A DNA stretch of 64,000 nucleotides from Paraescarpia echinospica. Taxonomy: Eukaryota; Annelida; Polychaeta; Sabellida; Siboglinidae. The position numbers and the translations under genes were made by a program. The notes beneath the pieces are model-generated. The model was not told the DNA's origin. It made no database searches and saw only the letters and a program-made list of their open reading frames with translations. Positions 10,499 through 22,700 of the stretch are shown here, one piece after another. How positions within the stretch are numbered: the stretch's first letter is position 1; every line of letters begins with the position of its first letter. The stretch lies in NCBI GenBank assembly GCA_020002185.1, contig CM034543.1, positions 7,984,000-8,047,999 on the forward strand, read 5' to 3'.

Positions 10499-12077
10499 AT
10501 ATGCTTTGCTTGATCATGGTTAGAGTGAGTGTAGCTTGATCATGGTTAGAGTGAGTGTAGCTTGATCATGGTTAGAGTGAGTATAGCTTGATCATGGTTA
10601 GAGTGAGTGTAGCTTGATCATGGTTAGACTGAGTGTAGCTTGATCATGGTTAGACTGAGTGTAGCTTGATCAGTGAGTGTAGCTTGATCATGGTTAGACT
10701 GAGTGTAGCTTGATCATGGTTAGACTGTAGCTTGATCATGGTTAGCTTGATCATGGTTAGAGTGAGTGTAGCTTGATCATGGTTAGAGTGAGTGTAGCTT
10801 GATCATGGTTAGACTGAGTGTAGCTTGATCATGGTTAGAGTGAGTGTAGCTTGATCATGGTTAGAGTGAGTGTAGCTTGATCAGTGTAGCTTGATCATGG
10901 TTAGACTGAGTGTAGCTTGATCATGGTTAGAGTGAGTGTAGCTTGATCATGGTTAGACTGAGTGTAGCTTGATCATGGTTAGAGTGAGTGTAGCTTGATC
11001 ATGGTTTGAGTGTAGCTTGATCATGGAGACTGAGTGTAGCTTGATCATGGTTAGACTGAGTGTAGCTTGAGTGTAGCTTGATCATGGTTAGAGTGAGTGT
11101 AGCTTGATCATGGTTAGATGAGTGTAGCTTGATCATGGTTAGAGTGAGTGTAGCTTGATCATGGTTAGAGTGAGTGTAGCTTGATCATGGTTAGACTGAG
11201 TGTAGCTTGATCATGGTTAGAGTGAGTGTAGCTTGATCATGGTTAGAGTGAGTGTAGCTTGATCATGGTTAGACTGAGTGTAGCTTGATCATGGTTAGAG
11301 TGAGTGTAGCTTGATCATGGTTAGATGAGTGTAGCTTGATCTGAGTGTAGCTTGATCATGGTTAGAGTGAGTGTAGCTTGATCATGGTTAGAGTGAGTGT
11401 AGCTTGATCATGGTTAGAGTGAGTGTAGCTTGATCAGTGAGTGTAGCTTGATCATGGTTAGACTGAGTGTAGCTTGATCATGGTTAGAGTGAGTGTAGCT
11501 TGATCATGGTTAGAGTGAGTGTAGCTTGATCATGGTTAGAGTGAGTGTAGCTTGATCATGGTTAGACTGAGTGTAGCTTGATCATGGTTAGAGTGAGTGT
11601 AGCTTGATCATGGTTAGACTGAGTGTAGCTTGATCATGGTTAGACTGAGTGTAGCTTGATCATGTTAGCTTGATCATGGTTAGAGTGAGTGTAGCTTGAT
11701 CATGGTTAGAGTGAGTGTAGCTTGATCATGGTTAGAGTGAGTGTAGCTTGATCATGGTTAGAGTGAGTGTAGCTTGATCATGGTTAGAGTGAGTGTAGCT
11801 TGATCATGGTTAGAGTGAGTGTAGCTTGATCATGGTTAGACTGAGTGTAGCTTGATCTGAGTGTAGCTTGATCATGGTTAGACTGAGTGTAGCTTGATCA
11901 TGGTTAGACTGAGTGTAGCTTGATCATGGTTAGACTGAGTGTAGCTTGATCATGGTTAGAGTGAGTGTAGCTTGATCATGGTTAGACTGAGTTTAGCTTG
12001 ATCATGGTTAGACTGAGTGTAGCTTGATCATGGTTAGAGTGAGTGTAGCTTGATCATGGTTAGACTGAGTGTAGCTT
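10499..12077. repeat. 26-bp minisatellite, about 60 copies
   Basis: Unit core tagcttgatcatggttag followed by AGTGAGTG or ACTGAGTG. The two variants are interspersed. Several units are truncated (for example near 10670, 10735, 10885, 11070, 11340 and 11665), which points to unequal exchange or slippage. Each unit holds the palindrome TGATCA. Confidence 0.95.
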
Positions 12078-15000
12078 CATAAGTTCCTACTGCTTGGCCT
12101 TGGCTGAGTGGAAACTCGTGATCTCATGCAACCTGAGAATGGAGGGGCACAGGCCATGCAACTATCAGTCTAGTACTGAGAACCAGTGTGTTAACACTTT
12201 TCACACATACACAATGTGCACCAACTTTGCATGAAGGTCATCCACATATCGGGCTCTGTATGCAGTGGGAGTGAATTTTAAAAGTTGTAATATGGGGAAA
12301 ATACTGGCATCATTGTTGGTTTTTGTTACTGAAGCTGTCACTCAGCTACGGTTGTCGTAATTGACCTGTTGCCTAGAAAAAGCTCTCTGTTTTCGTGCTT
12401 TCGGTCGTATATTTTGTAGAAATTCTGGCCTCAAAAGTGTTTCTTTATGACAAAAACATAAGGCTAAGTTTCTAAAGTGACAACTATTTGATTTATGAGA
12501 TGTCATGCAGCAATAGTAAGGTAATTCACAATATATGACGGTTTCCAACATTGGTGGCAATGGTAAAGTTTGACGGAGGTCACGCACAAAATTTAGATTG
12601 TGACATACAAAGTCGAGCGTACCCGGTACATCAGTTGTAACTGTCAGAGGTTTGTTTGGCCATTTTTTGTGAATGAAAATAATGTTGAAATCACTGAGCA
12701 GTCAAGGGGGAAAGCGGGTGTATCATCCCGTTTAGTTGTCCCCACATGTTGCGGAGCGTGTTTCTGTCGAGACGATGTCTGTTTGCTATCAAGCTATGGC
12801 GCTTCCATGTTCAGATCCTAATGGTGAGATATGACCTTCTTGTATGGAATTCGGCGATGGGATTTGTGCCAGACATCTGGAGGGGAAATTATGTACCGAA
12901 TCCAGCTGTGAAATGTTGTGCAGTCGATGAGGAAGGTTTCACATCTGGGCAGCATTTTTAGTGATAATTGGCCTTGTTGCTGCAATTTTGGAACGTAGGC
13001 TTGAGTACTCAACAAATGATGCGTTGTGGTTTGGGTTAGTGCGACGTTGGAAAATTAGGAAATTGCAAAGGTGTAATTAGTAGTAGTTGATACAAGTTAC
13101 ATGGCTTAATAACCCGTCATTTCTGGAATAGTGTGGTGGTGGGCAGTGTTTCCTGGAATAGTTGTGGCCAGTAATTCCTGAAATAGTGATGGCCTGAAAT
13201 TTTGAAAATAGGTCATTGTCCTGTGTCGGAGTAGTGCTTTATAAATTATACACTTTTGATTTCTTGGAATACTAGTACTAAAAGCCAGTGGCATATCTAA
13301 GATTTGGGGGGTAACCCCGGGGGTTAGTAACCCATTTGTTGTGGTGCAGCTGATTATATAAATTATTAAAAAACAAAAATGGAATGGCTTAATGCTGACT
13401 TCCTGAATATGCCACTGCTAGTAAGGTAGTAACCAGTAATTTGTGGAAAACTGGTAGTAAGTAGTTCCAAAAATACACCTGTTTACTTGGTAATATTGAG
13501 TGTGTTCCTTGAATCAGGATGGCCTCCATATTTTCTTGTCATACATTGCAGTCTTGATAATTTAGTAATGCATAAAAACCAGATTTGACTTCAGCCTGTA
13601 CCTGTATAGACGTGTGTGGTTTTGGCTTATACTGTTGCTAAACGGCAGTTGTTATTATTGATGTTACGTAATGGTACAGGGACATTATCTCGATAGACAG
13701 CAAGCGTTATGCAAGAACACAGACAGTGACTGGGCATGATTTATGGATTATTGGGCTCCGTGTTCCAGCGATATTGCCTACTTACATACCGCCACTGAAT
13801 GTAGCTGAATAAGCCACTGATGTTGGATATAGACAGCGAAGAGACCACACCCACACCCACTGTTAGGGTCAGTCGGTCCTCTTGTCTGCTTTTACAATGC
13901 AGTAAGGCACAGGTTGTACACCCATCCCTATTGGGACCTTGCTGGCGTAGTGGTCTGACCCTATTGCCTCGGTGGAATCTTAAATACGGTTGGCAGTAAT
14001 GATAATTCATCGCTGGTAACTTGGGGTTGGATCCACACGTTTATCTACTCGGTGTCAACGGAATTTCGGCTGGAATGGGTTAAAATGCTGGCCTTGTGTT
14101 AAGCGATGCTGAGCCAATCAATACATCGTCTGCGGTGGCGTAAAGTATAGTTTATGCCACTTCATCTCATTAAAGGAATGTATGTGGTATGTAACATGTA
14201 TGCTATACAATAACTTTCATTGGTTAGCAGCCAGTCGGAGGTTTTGTGCAATTAAATTGCCTCAATTATCTCCATTTTCTATTCTCCCAAGGTGCTAGGT
14301 AATATTGCGTAAAAAGTAGTAGATCTACCACTTTTCGTGATGTGATGGTAAATGAGGATCTGGCGACACGAGCCTCACGCTGCAGTCACAAGGGCCGAGG
14401 GAGGTCCATGCAGAAAAAGGAACCGTTCCATGGCCAAATAATCTGACTACTTTAGGGTATATTTGCATATTTTGGTGCATTTTATACATGTATGGCAGTT
14501 TAGTTGCATTCAAAAATAATAATTGTTTTTTAAACCATGAAATATCAAACATGTGTGAAGTGCTCTGAATGCATCTATGGATTGGATACAGTGCTTTATA
14601 ACAACTCACCTGTTGTTGTATCTACCGTTTCGATTGAGACACTCCTACTGATATACATATATCAACACAGGATTACTCAACTTGTATTTAGAGTGTTGCT
14701 ATTGTTTCATGACATCTCTATCAATAACTGGAACCAGTTTGGTTAATTTAGACTTTGGAATGTCATGTTTAAATAAGACATGATATCCGATCTTTTTGTG
14801 TCAGATTAATTTAGTGAAATATCAAACCTACTATTTTTAACTGGACTCGGCAATGAGTCAGTAAAAAAATAACAGCTCTGGCACTATTTATACTGTAATA
14901 TAAAGCTTGTTACATAATTTACAGATTATGTAATAGTACCCATAAAAATGTGAATCATTAAATGTTTGTTCCATCTGTTTCAGCTACAACCGATGACTGC

Positions 15001-15500
15001 CGCCTACATGACACACTGACATGCACGTGAGCACGCATACATGCGTGCATGTTGTGTAAAATGGCATCATGGAGCGTTGCTTTAAGAAATAACCGCTACT
15101 TGTTTGGATCAAGTGTTGCTGGCACTTCAGTAGGCTACCAGACGTGACGTGTTCGCCAAGTATCCGTTGTCGACAAACACCACCTTTGATCACCTGGTTG
15201 CCATAGCAACCAGGTAAGTCTTCCGAAGCGTTCATTTCAAGAAGCAGCATGTGTTATCAAGGTTCAAGGAGGTTTTGAGGTGGTGAACAGTTTAACATCT
15301 GAACAAGAGCTTTAAACCAGAACAGATGTGTCTGTGACTTTCTATGAGATGTACCAAGGCAGATATATATGTCACATCTTTCTATGGAATGTCACTACAC
15401 AGCAGAAATTTTGTGTTCTTATCCTAGTCAAGTGTCATAAAGATATGTTACAGTCGTTTGACTGCATAATTGATGGAAATTGATCAACGTAAAAAGTAGA
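12078..15500. other. No gene recognised
   Basis: Mixed-composition sequence. There is a degenerate repeat of about 35 bp with cctggaatagt-type blocks at 13110-13195. The minus-strand open frame at 13741-14010 has no recognisable family. A perfect RFX X-box-like palindrome lies at 15197-15210 (listed separately). Confidence 0.5.
15197..15210. promoter_or_regulatory. RFX X-box-like palindrome
   Basis: GTTGCCATAGCAAC fits the X-box consensus GTNRCC-N2-RGYAAC with no mismatch. It lies inside a longer inverted repeat (ACCTGGTTGC ... GCAACCAGGT, 15193-15214). In animals, RFX factors acting at X-boxes control ciliary genes. No gene is recognised beside it, so the target is unknown. Confidence 0.45.
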
Positions 15501-15509
15501 AATTTTCCC

Positions 15510-15605
15510 ATATATATAAGACAGATGTTAGTAAGACGTCACCCAATCTGTGCATATATATAAGACAGATGTTAGTAAGACGTCACCCAATCTGTGCATA
15601 TATGC
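15510..15605. repeat. 44-bp direct duplication
   Basis: Two perfect tandem copies (acagatgttagtaagacgtc starts at 15521 and 15565). Confidence 0.95.
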
Positions 15606-15864
15606 TGAAAGGCTAACTATGTGGCGCAGAAACCATCTTGAAATTTCAGTAGATTTTATACAATTGTTGAGGATAGCACATTTTTCGTGTGTGCACGGGA
15701 TTTGCAACATTAATAATATGCATTGTTGGTGAGATGTTTTGTGCTGTAAAATACACTGTTTTTCGAATGTTGCAATGGGAAAGAGGACAACAAACTGAAG
15801 CAGTATTACCCTGTAAATAATTATATATATATATGCACTGCCAGGAAGCTAACTGCTGTAACTT

Positions 15865-15878
15865 GTTGCCAGGGTAAC
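15865..15878. promoter_or_regulatory. Second X-box-like motif
   Basis: GTTGCCAGGGTAAC fits GTNRCC-N2-RGYAAC exactly. Confidence 0.4.
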
Positions 15879-15884
15879 CAAGTT

Positions 15885-15898
15885 GTATCCATAGCAAC
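15885..15898. promoter_or_regulatory. Third, imperfect X-box-like motif
   Basis: GTATCCATAGCAAC has one mismatch in the left half-site and lies 6 bp after the previous motif. Confidence 0.3.
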
Positions 15899-15899
15899 C

Positions 15900-17685
15900 G
15901 TGACAACCATGCTCCCCCGTGGCTCTCGCTGAATCGGGAGGCAGCGTTTGTTCGTCTTGAATGCGGGATCCATATACACTAGTGCAGTAGTAATGTGTGG
16001 GATTGTGTGGATCATAATATAATAAGAATATAGACACTTCCCTGACAAAATCTAGGGACCGTTTCATTAACGTTTTTTGAAGTTCATAAACCCAATTTTG
16101 CTCTTCAAAATCAATTTTGCTACAGTGATCTTGTATAGTGAACATTGGCAACACCCGGGTGTGCCACTGGGATACTTTCGCCGGAAAGTGTCTTCAGTGA
16201 TATGGCAGCTTTTTTACTTGAAAACGCTGCTGAAATGTAACGGTTCTGTTTGTTGATGGATTGTCTTTACGAGCTCGCTGTTGTAATGAAACGGTCCACT
16301 AATGCGTGCAATTTATCATAGCAAAGTGAACATTTATGGTAATACACTTCCATGCAAGGAAGCCTGCTTGGTATAGACTCGTTATAATTATTTTAACATC
16401 ATCACAAGGTTGAAGTGATTATTCATGTCTTTGTTACAACAATAAACACATGCACGCATTCACACACACTAACGCACGCTCACACTCAAACACACACACA
16501 AACACGCAGTCGCACACGCACACACACACTCGCACTCTCACATCTGCACACAAACACACACACATACACACACACACACAAACACATGGGGAAACGTGTT
16601 TGCCTGGCATATAAGATATTATATAGAAATATATACGTGCGTAAATATTCATAAATAAACTTGTCTTGAAGGTGGTGTAGCATATATGTAACGCGCTTGT
16701 CGAAAAGAGTTTCGTAACAACAAAACTAGACGCGACTGTTGGAGATCACATGGCCTTTCGTCCCACTACTACTAGGACACTTCCATCAGTTGTTCAAACT
16801 GTAAATATCAACCTGACAGTGCCCTGATTTCGATGTTTCTTGCGATTCGTTGTTGCAGTGGGTTGATCCCCTACAGTGCCTCGTGGTGGCCAGACTGCAG
16901 TGTTGCATTTCGGCCACAAAGCTTTGACCTGTGCTTTAGTTACAACACTGTATACAATGTTCATATATCATTTTCTTGTGTACATACTTTGCTCTTTCTG
17001 CCGAGACTCGATGTAGAGTTATACGTGTACATAATTATCGTTGAGAGATCGTTTTCTACTGCAGTTGATTTGAGTTATTTGCGATGCACGACCACTCTGT
17101 CCATTGGCGCCGTTTCATTTGCGCTCGCGTTTTGTTACCGATAATAACAAGATTTGTGTAAATATAATTTATTACATGCCGCCCGGAATGACATCTGGTG
17201 GCAGTTTGGTGGTCGCAACAGATGCTGTTGATGACGCATCGTTTATACTTTCGAACATCAATTGTTATATTACGAGGTGCCTGCTAGACTGCATTGTGAT
17301 GACGATGATGACAATGATGATAACAAACAGCAATATTTATGAATGCCTGCATTGCATATTGCTGATCAATATTAACTATTATTAGCTAATTAACTACAAC
17401 CTACATAATACTGTATTGACGTAAAAGCTAAAATGCAAACTACAGGTATTTGTGTCTTTTAGTTTGCAGCGTTATTCGATCAGTTTCTGCTTCAGAAATT
17501 AAGTATTCGTGAGAAAGTCGGCTGGATAACCTTGTTGTTCGTAGACAGAAGTCGAACTGAGAGAGAGGCTGTGTGCTTTCTCGGGATCAATAAAGCTGAT
17601 GTGTAACGAACAAAATGGAGTTTTGAGTTTGTGTAAGGGAAGGTTATCAGTTCTGTTACATGCGATGCAGTGTTTAGGAGGCTAC
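15900..17685. other. No gene recognised; CA-rich tract inside
   Basis: A CA/CG-rich microsatellite fills about 16446-16587. The rest shows no conserved coding frame. The short frames at 16833-17385 have no family signature. Confidence 0.5.
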
Positions 17686-17686
17686 A

Positions 17687-18402
17687 CACCACACACACAC
17701 ACACACACACATGCACGCACCACACACACATACCACACACACAACACACACATGCATACCACACACACACACACCACATCACACACCACACACACACCAC
17801 ACACACCATACACACACCACATCACACACCATACACACACCACATCACACACCACACACTCACCACACACACACCACACACACACACCACATCACACACC
17901 ACACACACACATACACACACACCACATCACACCATACACCACATCACACACCACATCACACACACCACATCACACACACACATACACACACACCACACAC
18001 TCACCACATCACACACCACACACACCACATCACACACCACACACACACATATCACACACACCACATCACACACCACACACACACCACATCACACACCACA
18101 CACACCACATCACACACCACACACACACATATCACACACACCACATCACACACCACACACTCACCACATCACACACATCACACACACCACATCACACACC
18201 ACATCACACACACCATACACACACACCACACACACACCACATCACACACACACACACACACCACACACACCACACACACACACCACATCACACACCACAC
18301 ACACCATACACACACCATACACACACCACACACACACACCACACACACCACATCACACACCACACACCACACACACACCACACACACACCATACACACAC
18401 GT
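17687..18402. repeat. CACACC/CACATCA-rich satellite tract
   Basis: About 715 bp built from cacacacacc, caccacatcacacac and ccatacacacac modules. The frames of up to 276 codons consist of His-Thr repeats and are not genes. Confidence 0.95.
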
Positions 18403-18450
18403 CAGTGTAACACCAGGAACTACATTTGAAATACACAATTTTCAGATATA

Positions 18451-18456
18451 TTTATT
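18451..18456 (-). terminator. Candidate TAF1 poly(A) signal
   Basis: AATAAA on the minus strand, about 820 bp after the TAF1 stop codon. It is one of the nearest hexamers I noticed; use is unproven. Confidence 0.25.
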
Positions 18457-18680
18457 GCCACAACAGTTTGAAACTGACAAGCAACTCAACTGAGACTTGT
18501 AGGTGTGAAATCTTCAAGTGAGCCTACTCACTCGGATTACGTATACTCACCAACAATGTTATTCATTCTTCTTAACAAACTATTATTGTTTACTATGTAC
18601 AGTTATCTACAAAATGTCTTGACACATCTCCAAGAAGTATGTGATCTTCCCAGGATTACTGGCAGCTGTTCCATTAGAAG

Positions 18681-18787
18681 TACAGTCGCACCTTGCTTTA
18701 AGGTCACCTCAGTAATACAGCCACCTCGCAATTAAGGTCATTTTGGCCTAGTCCTGAGGCTGACCTTAATAGGGAGGTTCCACTGTA
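18681..18787. mobile_element. MITE with TA...TA ends, copy 1
   Basis: The 107-bp element starts TACAGTCGCACCTTGCTTTA and ends with the inverted partner ggttccactgta. The ends recall Tc1/mariner-pogo type MITEs with TA target sites. It belongs to the family of 30971-31159 and 56126-56316. Confidence 0.75.
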
Positions 18788-18859
18788 CCAATTCAAAAGC
18801 AAATAATTGTTCCCCAGTACATTGTATTTTCTCAGATGAGAAAATTGAGAAGCCCCCCA

Positions 18860-19105
18860 CAAAACTCTGTTGTGTCGACTCAGATATTGGTGTTATGCCA
18901 ATCACTCGACATCCTTTCTGTGCCAATACCAGCAATCCTTGCAGTGCCAAGCATCAGCAATTCTTGCCACGCCAACCGTCGGCAATCTTTGTTGTTCCAA
19001 TGCCAGCAGTATTTCCTGTGCCAACCGTCGGTAATCCTTGCTACACCAATGCCAGCAGTATTTGTTTTGCCTTCCACGAGCACACCTTGCCATGTCCAGC
19101 TCTAG
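18860..19105. repeat. Degenerate ~25-30-bp repeat in TAF1 3' flank
   Basis: Repeated blocks gccaaccgtcgg-aat, ccttgc and ccaatgccagcagtattt, about eight decayed copies. It may lie in the TAF1 3' UTR. Confidence 0.7.
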
Positions 19106-19273
19106 TTCACAACCTTAAGTACACTTCCACCTGCTAACAATCCTTGTGTTACGAAGCATCAACAATCCTACAAGATATAACATTTCCAGCACTTTCACAT
19201 AATGTATCATACTTGCTGCACACCTGGCAGTATTTTGTTTCACACAGAGCCGTATCAATCAACCAGTACTGTA

Positions 19274-19719
19274 TCACTGTTGCATAAACTCCTCGAAGTT
19301 AAACTCTTCACCAGGTGGCATCGCAGTCTCATGTCGTCCCTGAGCCAAATCGTTCTCGTTTTCTTCGTCCGATTCTGACACCGCGAGATCGACATCAATA
19401 CCAGTGGCGCCACCATGTCCCGAGGAGTCGACCTGCGCCACGTTCGGCGCCACCTGGTTGTTCGCAAACGAACGAAAGAATTCATTCGGATCGAAACTGT
19501 TCTCGTCATTGAAGTCGTATTGCGACATCTGCAGTGCATTCTGGGACTGGTCACCGGTGGTCGTCTCAGTAGTGGCGTATTCGTAGTCTTGCGCGTTGTC
19601 GTCGTACGTGTAGTTCAATGCCTCGCTCTGATTGGCTGTGTCGTCCATTTCCATGGTTTCTTCGTCACGTGTCTTCTGATGATTGTCCTCGGAATCGCTG
19701 CCGCTTGAACTGAGTTTTG
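19274..19719 (-). CDS. TAF1: TAF1 exon 27 (last coding exon)
   Basis: Starts after TTGTTGCAG in phase 1 and encodes 147 residues to the TGA at 19276-19274. It is acidic and rich in Ser/Asn/Gln ([18 protein letters not shown]) and ends FEEFMQQ. The C-terminal tail of TAF1 is poorly conserved between phyla; this one lacks the DSDLDSDE end of the human protein. Confidence 0.85.
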
Positions 19720-22700
19720 CTGCAACAAATGTCATTGGCTAGTTATTGATAACACTCCGACAACGGATCATTCCAGAACATCGATCTCTGATATCAAACA
19801 AAATTACTTTCATTTAGCGGAGGGGGGTCAGAGGCAGTTTCGTCTGGCATCGGACATTGATAACTGACGCTTCGGACAGACACTGTTTATGTATTGATAC
19901 CATCGTATCAATTTTTACAAACGTTCATCTGAGGAGGGGTGGGGGGCTGAGGGCAGATGAAAGTAATTTTGTCTGATGACGGACATTGGCTAACAAAATA
20001 ATTGTGGTTAGAGGCAAAATCTGCACAGCAGTTAAAGTCTTTGCTTGTATTAAGAGATAAATAATTTCAGGGTACAACAGGACAAACACAATAAAGTGAC
20101 ATTTTTAATGGGCAAAAATTTAATGTAAAAATGTAAATGTACAAAAAAGATTTTAGCCACTGCTAAGTCACATTGATGTTCTAGTCTTAAGACATTCCAA
20201 TATCATGTAAACATTTTCATTTATGCTCCGAGGATTTCAAAAACACAAAAAAACAGAAATATATTAATAATTTGCCCTGAAACCCTTCAAATGTAATCAA
20301 TAAAAACGAACTATTTTGAAGATGGATGCATTGATACAACAAGTGAATTTACAGAAGTAGTTCTGGCTCTTTCCCTCGTCGTCATCAGAGTTTTCCGGAG
20401 TAATCTGCAGATCCTGCGCGAGACTGTCGTCTATGTCTGAGCTCCCTCGACCTCCCTAAACACAACCACTAGTGTCACATGACAACTCAACATGTTTGAT
20501 AATAATAAAAACGTTTAATTCAGACATACCGTATTCGTTCTACTAAGTGTACAGTACGCTTAGCAAATATTTGAGACATGGAAATATGTAAAAAAAATTG
20601 TCCCAATAAACGTACAGGGGTGAGCACCCATTTTCTTTGGTTCCTGTGGTTCCAAAGTACAGCCATCTCGGCAGACATGACTGGCAAGCGATTTATGCAT
20701 CTCACATACAAGCAACAAGATACCAGAACACTGTAAAAATCTGATAAGTTAGGTGGACCTTTTGACGTTGTTTCATCACCAAGCTTAGAATGTAGTGTGA
20801 TATTGGTAGAAATTAAAACACAATGGATTCAACAGTCAAGGTTGGCATTGAGATCACTGTCACGGTGTCGGATGCTGCTAAAAAGGGGGTGTACGCTAAT
20901 TAGTGCATGTCCGCTTAATAGAACGAATACGGTATATTAGTCATTTGACATAGCTGTAACCTCGTTCTGCTGAAGAAGACCGCGGGATGTGGTCAAAATA
21001 TACAGATCGTAAACCAAGTTTCTTGAGAGGTGTGTACCACGACACAAATATCGCAATAAATATCATATTATGGCTCAGTATATTATTACAGCCCTAATGC
21101 ATGTGAAAGACAGTGCTGTGGCCCATAAAAACAACTAATCATCTAAGTTAGTTTCTCTCTCATAAGAATGATCAACTATTGAATAAGCCTGTTCTGTTGA
21201 TCTTGAGCAATTTCAAAGAAGAAAATGAACGAAACCTACAAACATCATACAAACTTCACCCAAGGGACAAAATGATACTGCAAGCTCATTGGTCGACGTG
21301 TCTGGTTGAGGGTCAACGTACCTGTTCATAACTCTGGTATGACTTCTCGTAGTCGTTGAGGTTTTCATCATCCCCTTCTACATCCACAAAATCATCATCC
21401 CTCGACATGTTCTGAAATGACAGACGATATATTTAAAAGGAGCCAGTCAGTTCTTCTATCCGATATTAGCGGGCGTAGTAATTTATAAAAGGAAGTCTGC
21501 CCTTAGAATTATTAAATCAAATACAGATTTCTTGTGCATAGTGACAGTACCCTAAGATACGTCTATGCAAAATTAGAGACAAAGTTGCTAAACAGTTTCT
21601 GAGATATGGCAGGTAATGGAGCACGGCGCACGGTGGATGCTGAGTGATGGCATAAGTCCATTGAACCTTTGGTCCAAAGGACTAAAATTGTGAATCTACG
21701 AACCATCTTAATGGGCGGATAGCACATCTACAAAATTTCAGTTCCATACACGCAAAACTAACAGAAATATGCTCGGACAAACATATTGATAGAGACACAC
21801 TCTCTGTTTTATAATACAGATGATGTTGTTACACCTGCCAACTCTCGCTGAGTCTCCCGGATGTGTTGTGAATTTTCCAGACTCCCGGGAAAGAATAAAA
21901 CAAAATTGAACTGTTAAAACCTACAAAAACATATCTCCAATATCTCCCCGTCTTCCAAAGTCCAATGATGCTGAGGCTCGCAATAAATCTCGAATCTACT
22001 GAATTTTGAAAGTCTGAAGTTGGCAGGTATACATTATTTACACTAGATGATGTCACATGACATGTAGTGCCCTGTCTCTCTCACCCTCATCCCAGCGAGG
22101 GCGTTCTCCTCCTCTCCTTCATTCATCTCTTGACGCAGTCCAAATGAATCGTTTGACATCTCTGCAGTTGTCACGTTCTCCTTCATGACACCCATACTGT
22201 CAACACTCTCCATGTCAACGCCTACAACATGTGACAGAGATCCCATGACCCCACAAAATGACCCCACGCAAATGACCCGATGACTTCACACAAATGTCCC
22301 CATGATCACACATACATTACCCTTTGACTTCACACCTAACTCAATCCTATGACCAAACGTGCACGCACGCATGCACACATGCAAGCATTCATGCACGCAC
22401 GCACGCACACACACAACCTTGTATGACTAATCCCATGACCATGACACTTGCCCCAATCACCTCGCATCATTGACCCCATGACCTTGTGTGACCTACCATC
22501 AGCATTTCCTGTGAAGGACGTTCCCGTGATGACGCTGTCAGTCTCTGCTGCGTCGAGGGCGGCTTCCTCTGTTGCCTTGATCGAGTCCTCTAATTGGGCC
22601 AAGTTTTCCTCCTGCTATGAACGAGAACACAAGTCTTTCTTTCAGTCACGCTTCTTACAATAATATAATAATCTGTACTCATATAGCATGGTACCAGTCC

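Noticed and set aside
17599..18493. His/Thr-rich 'protein' of 276 residues
   Set aside because: Translation of CACACC-type satellite in several frames.
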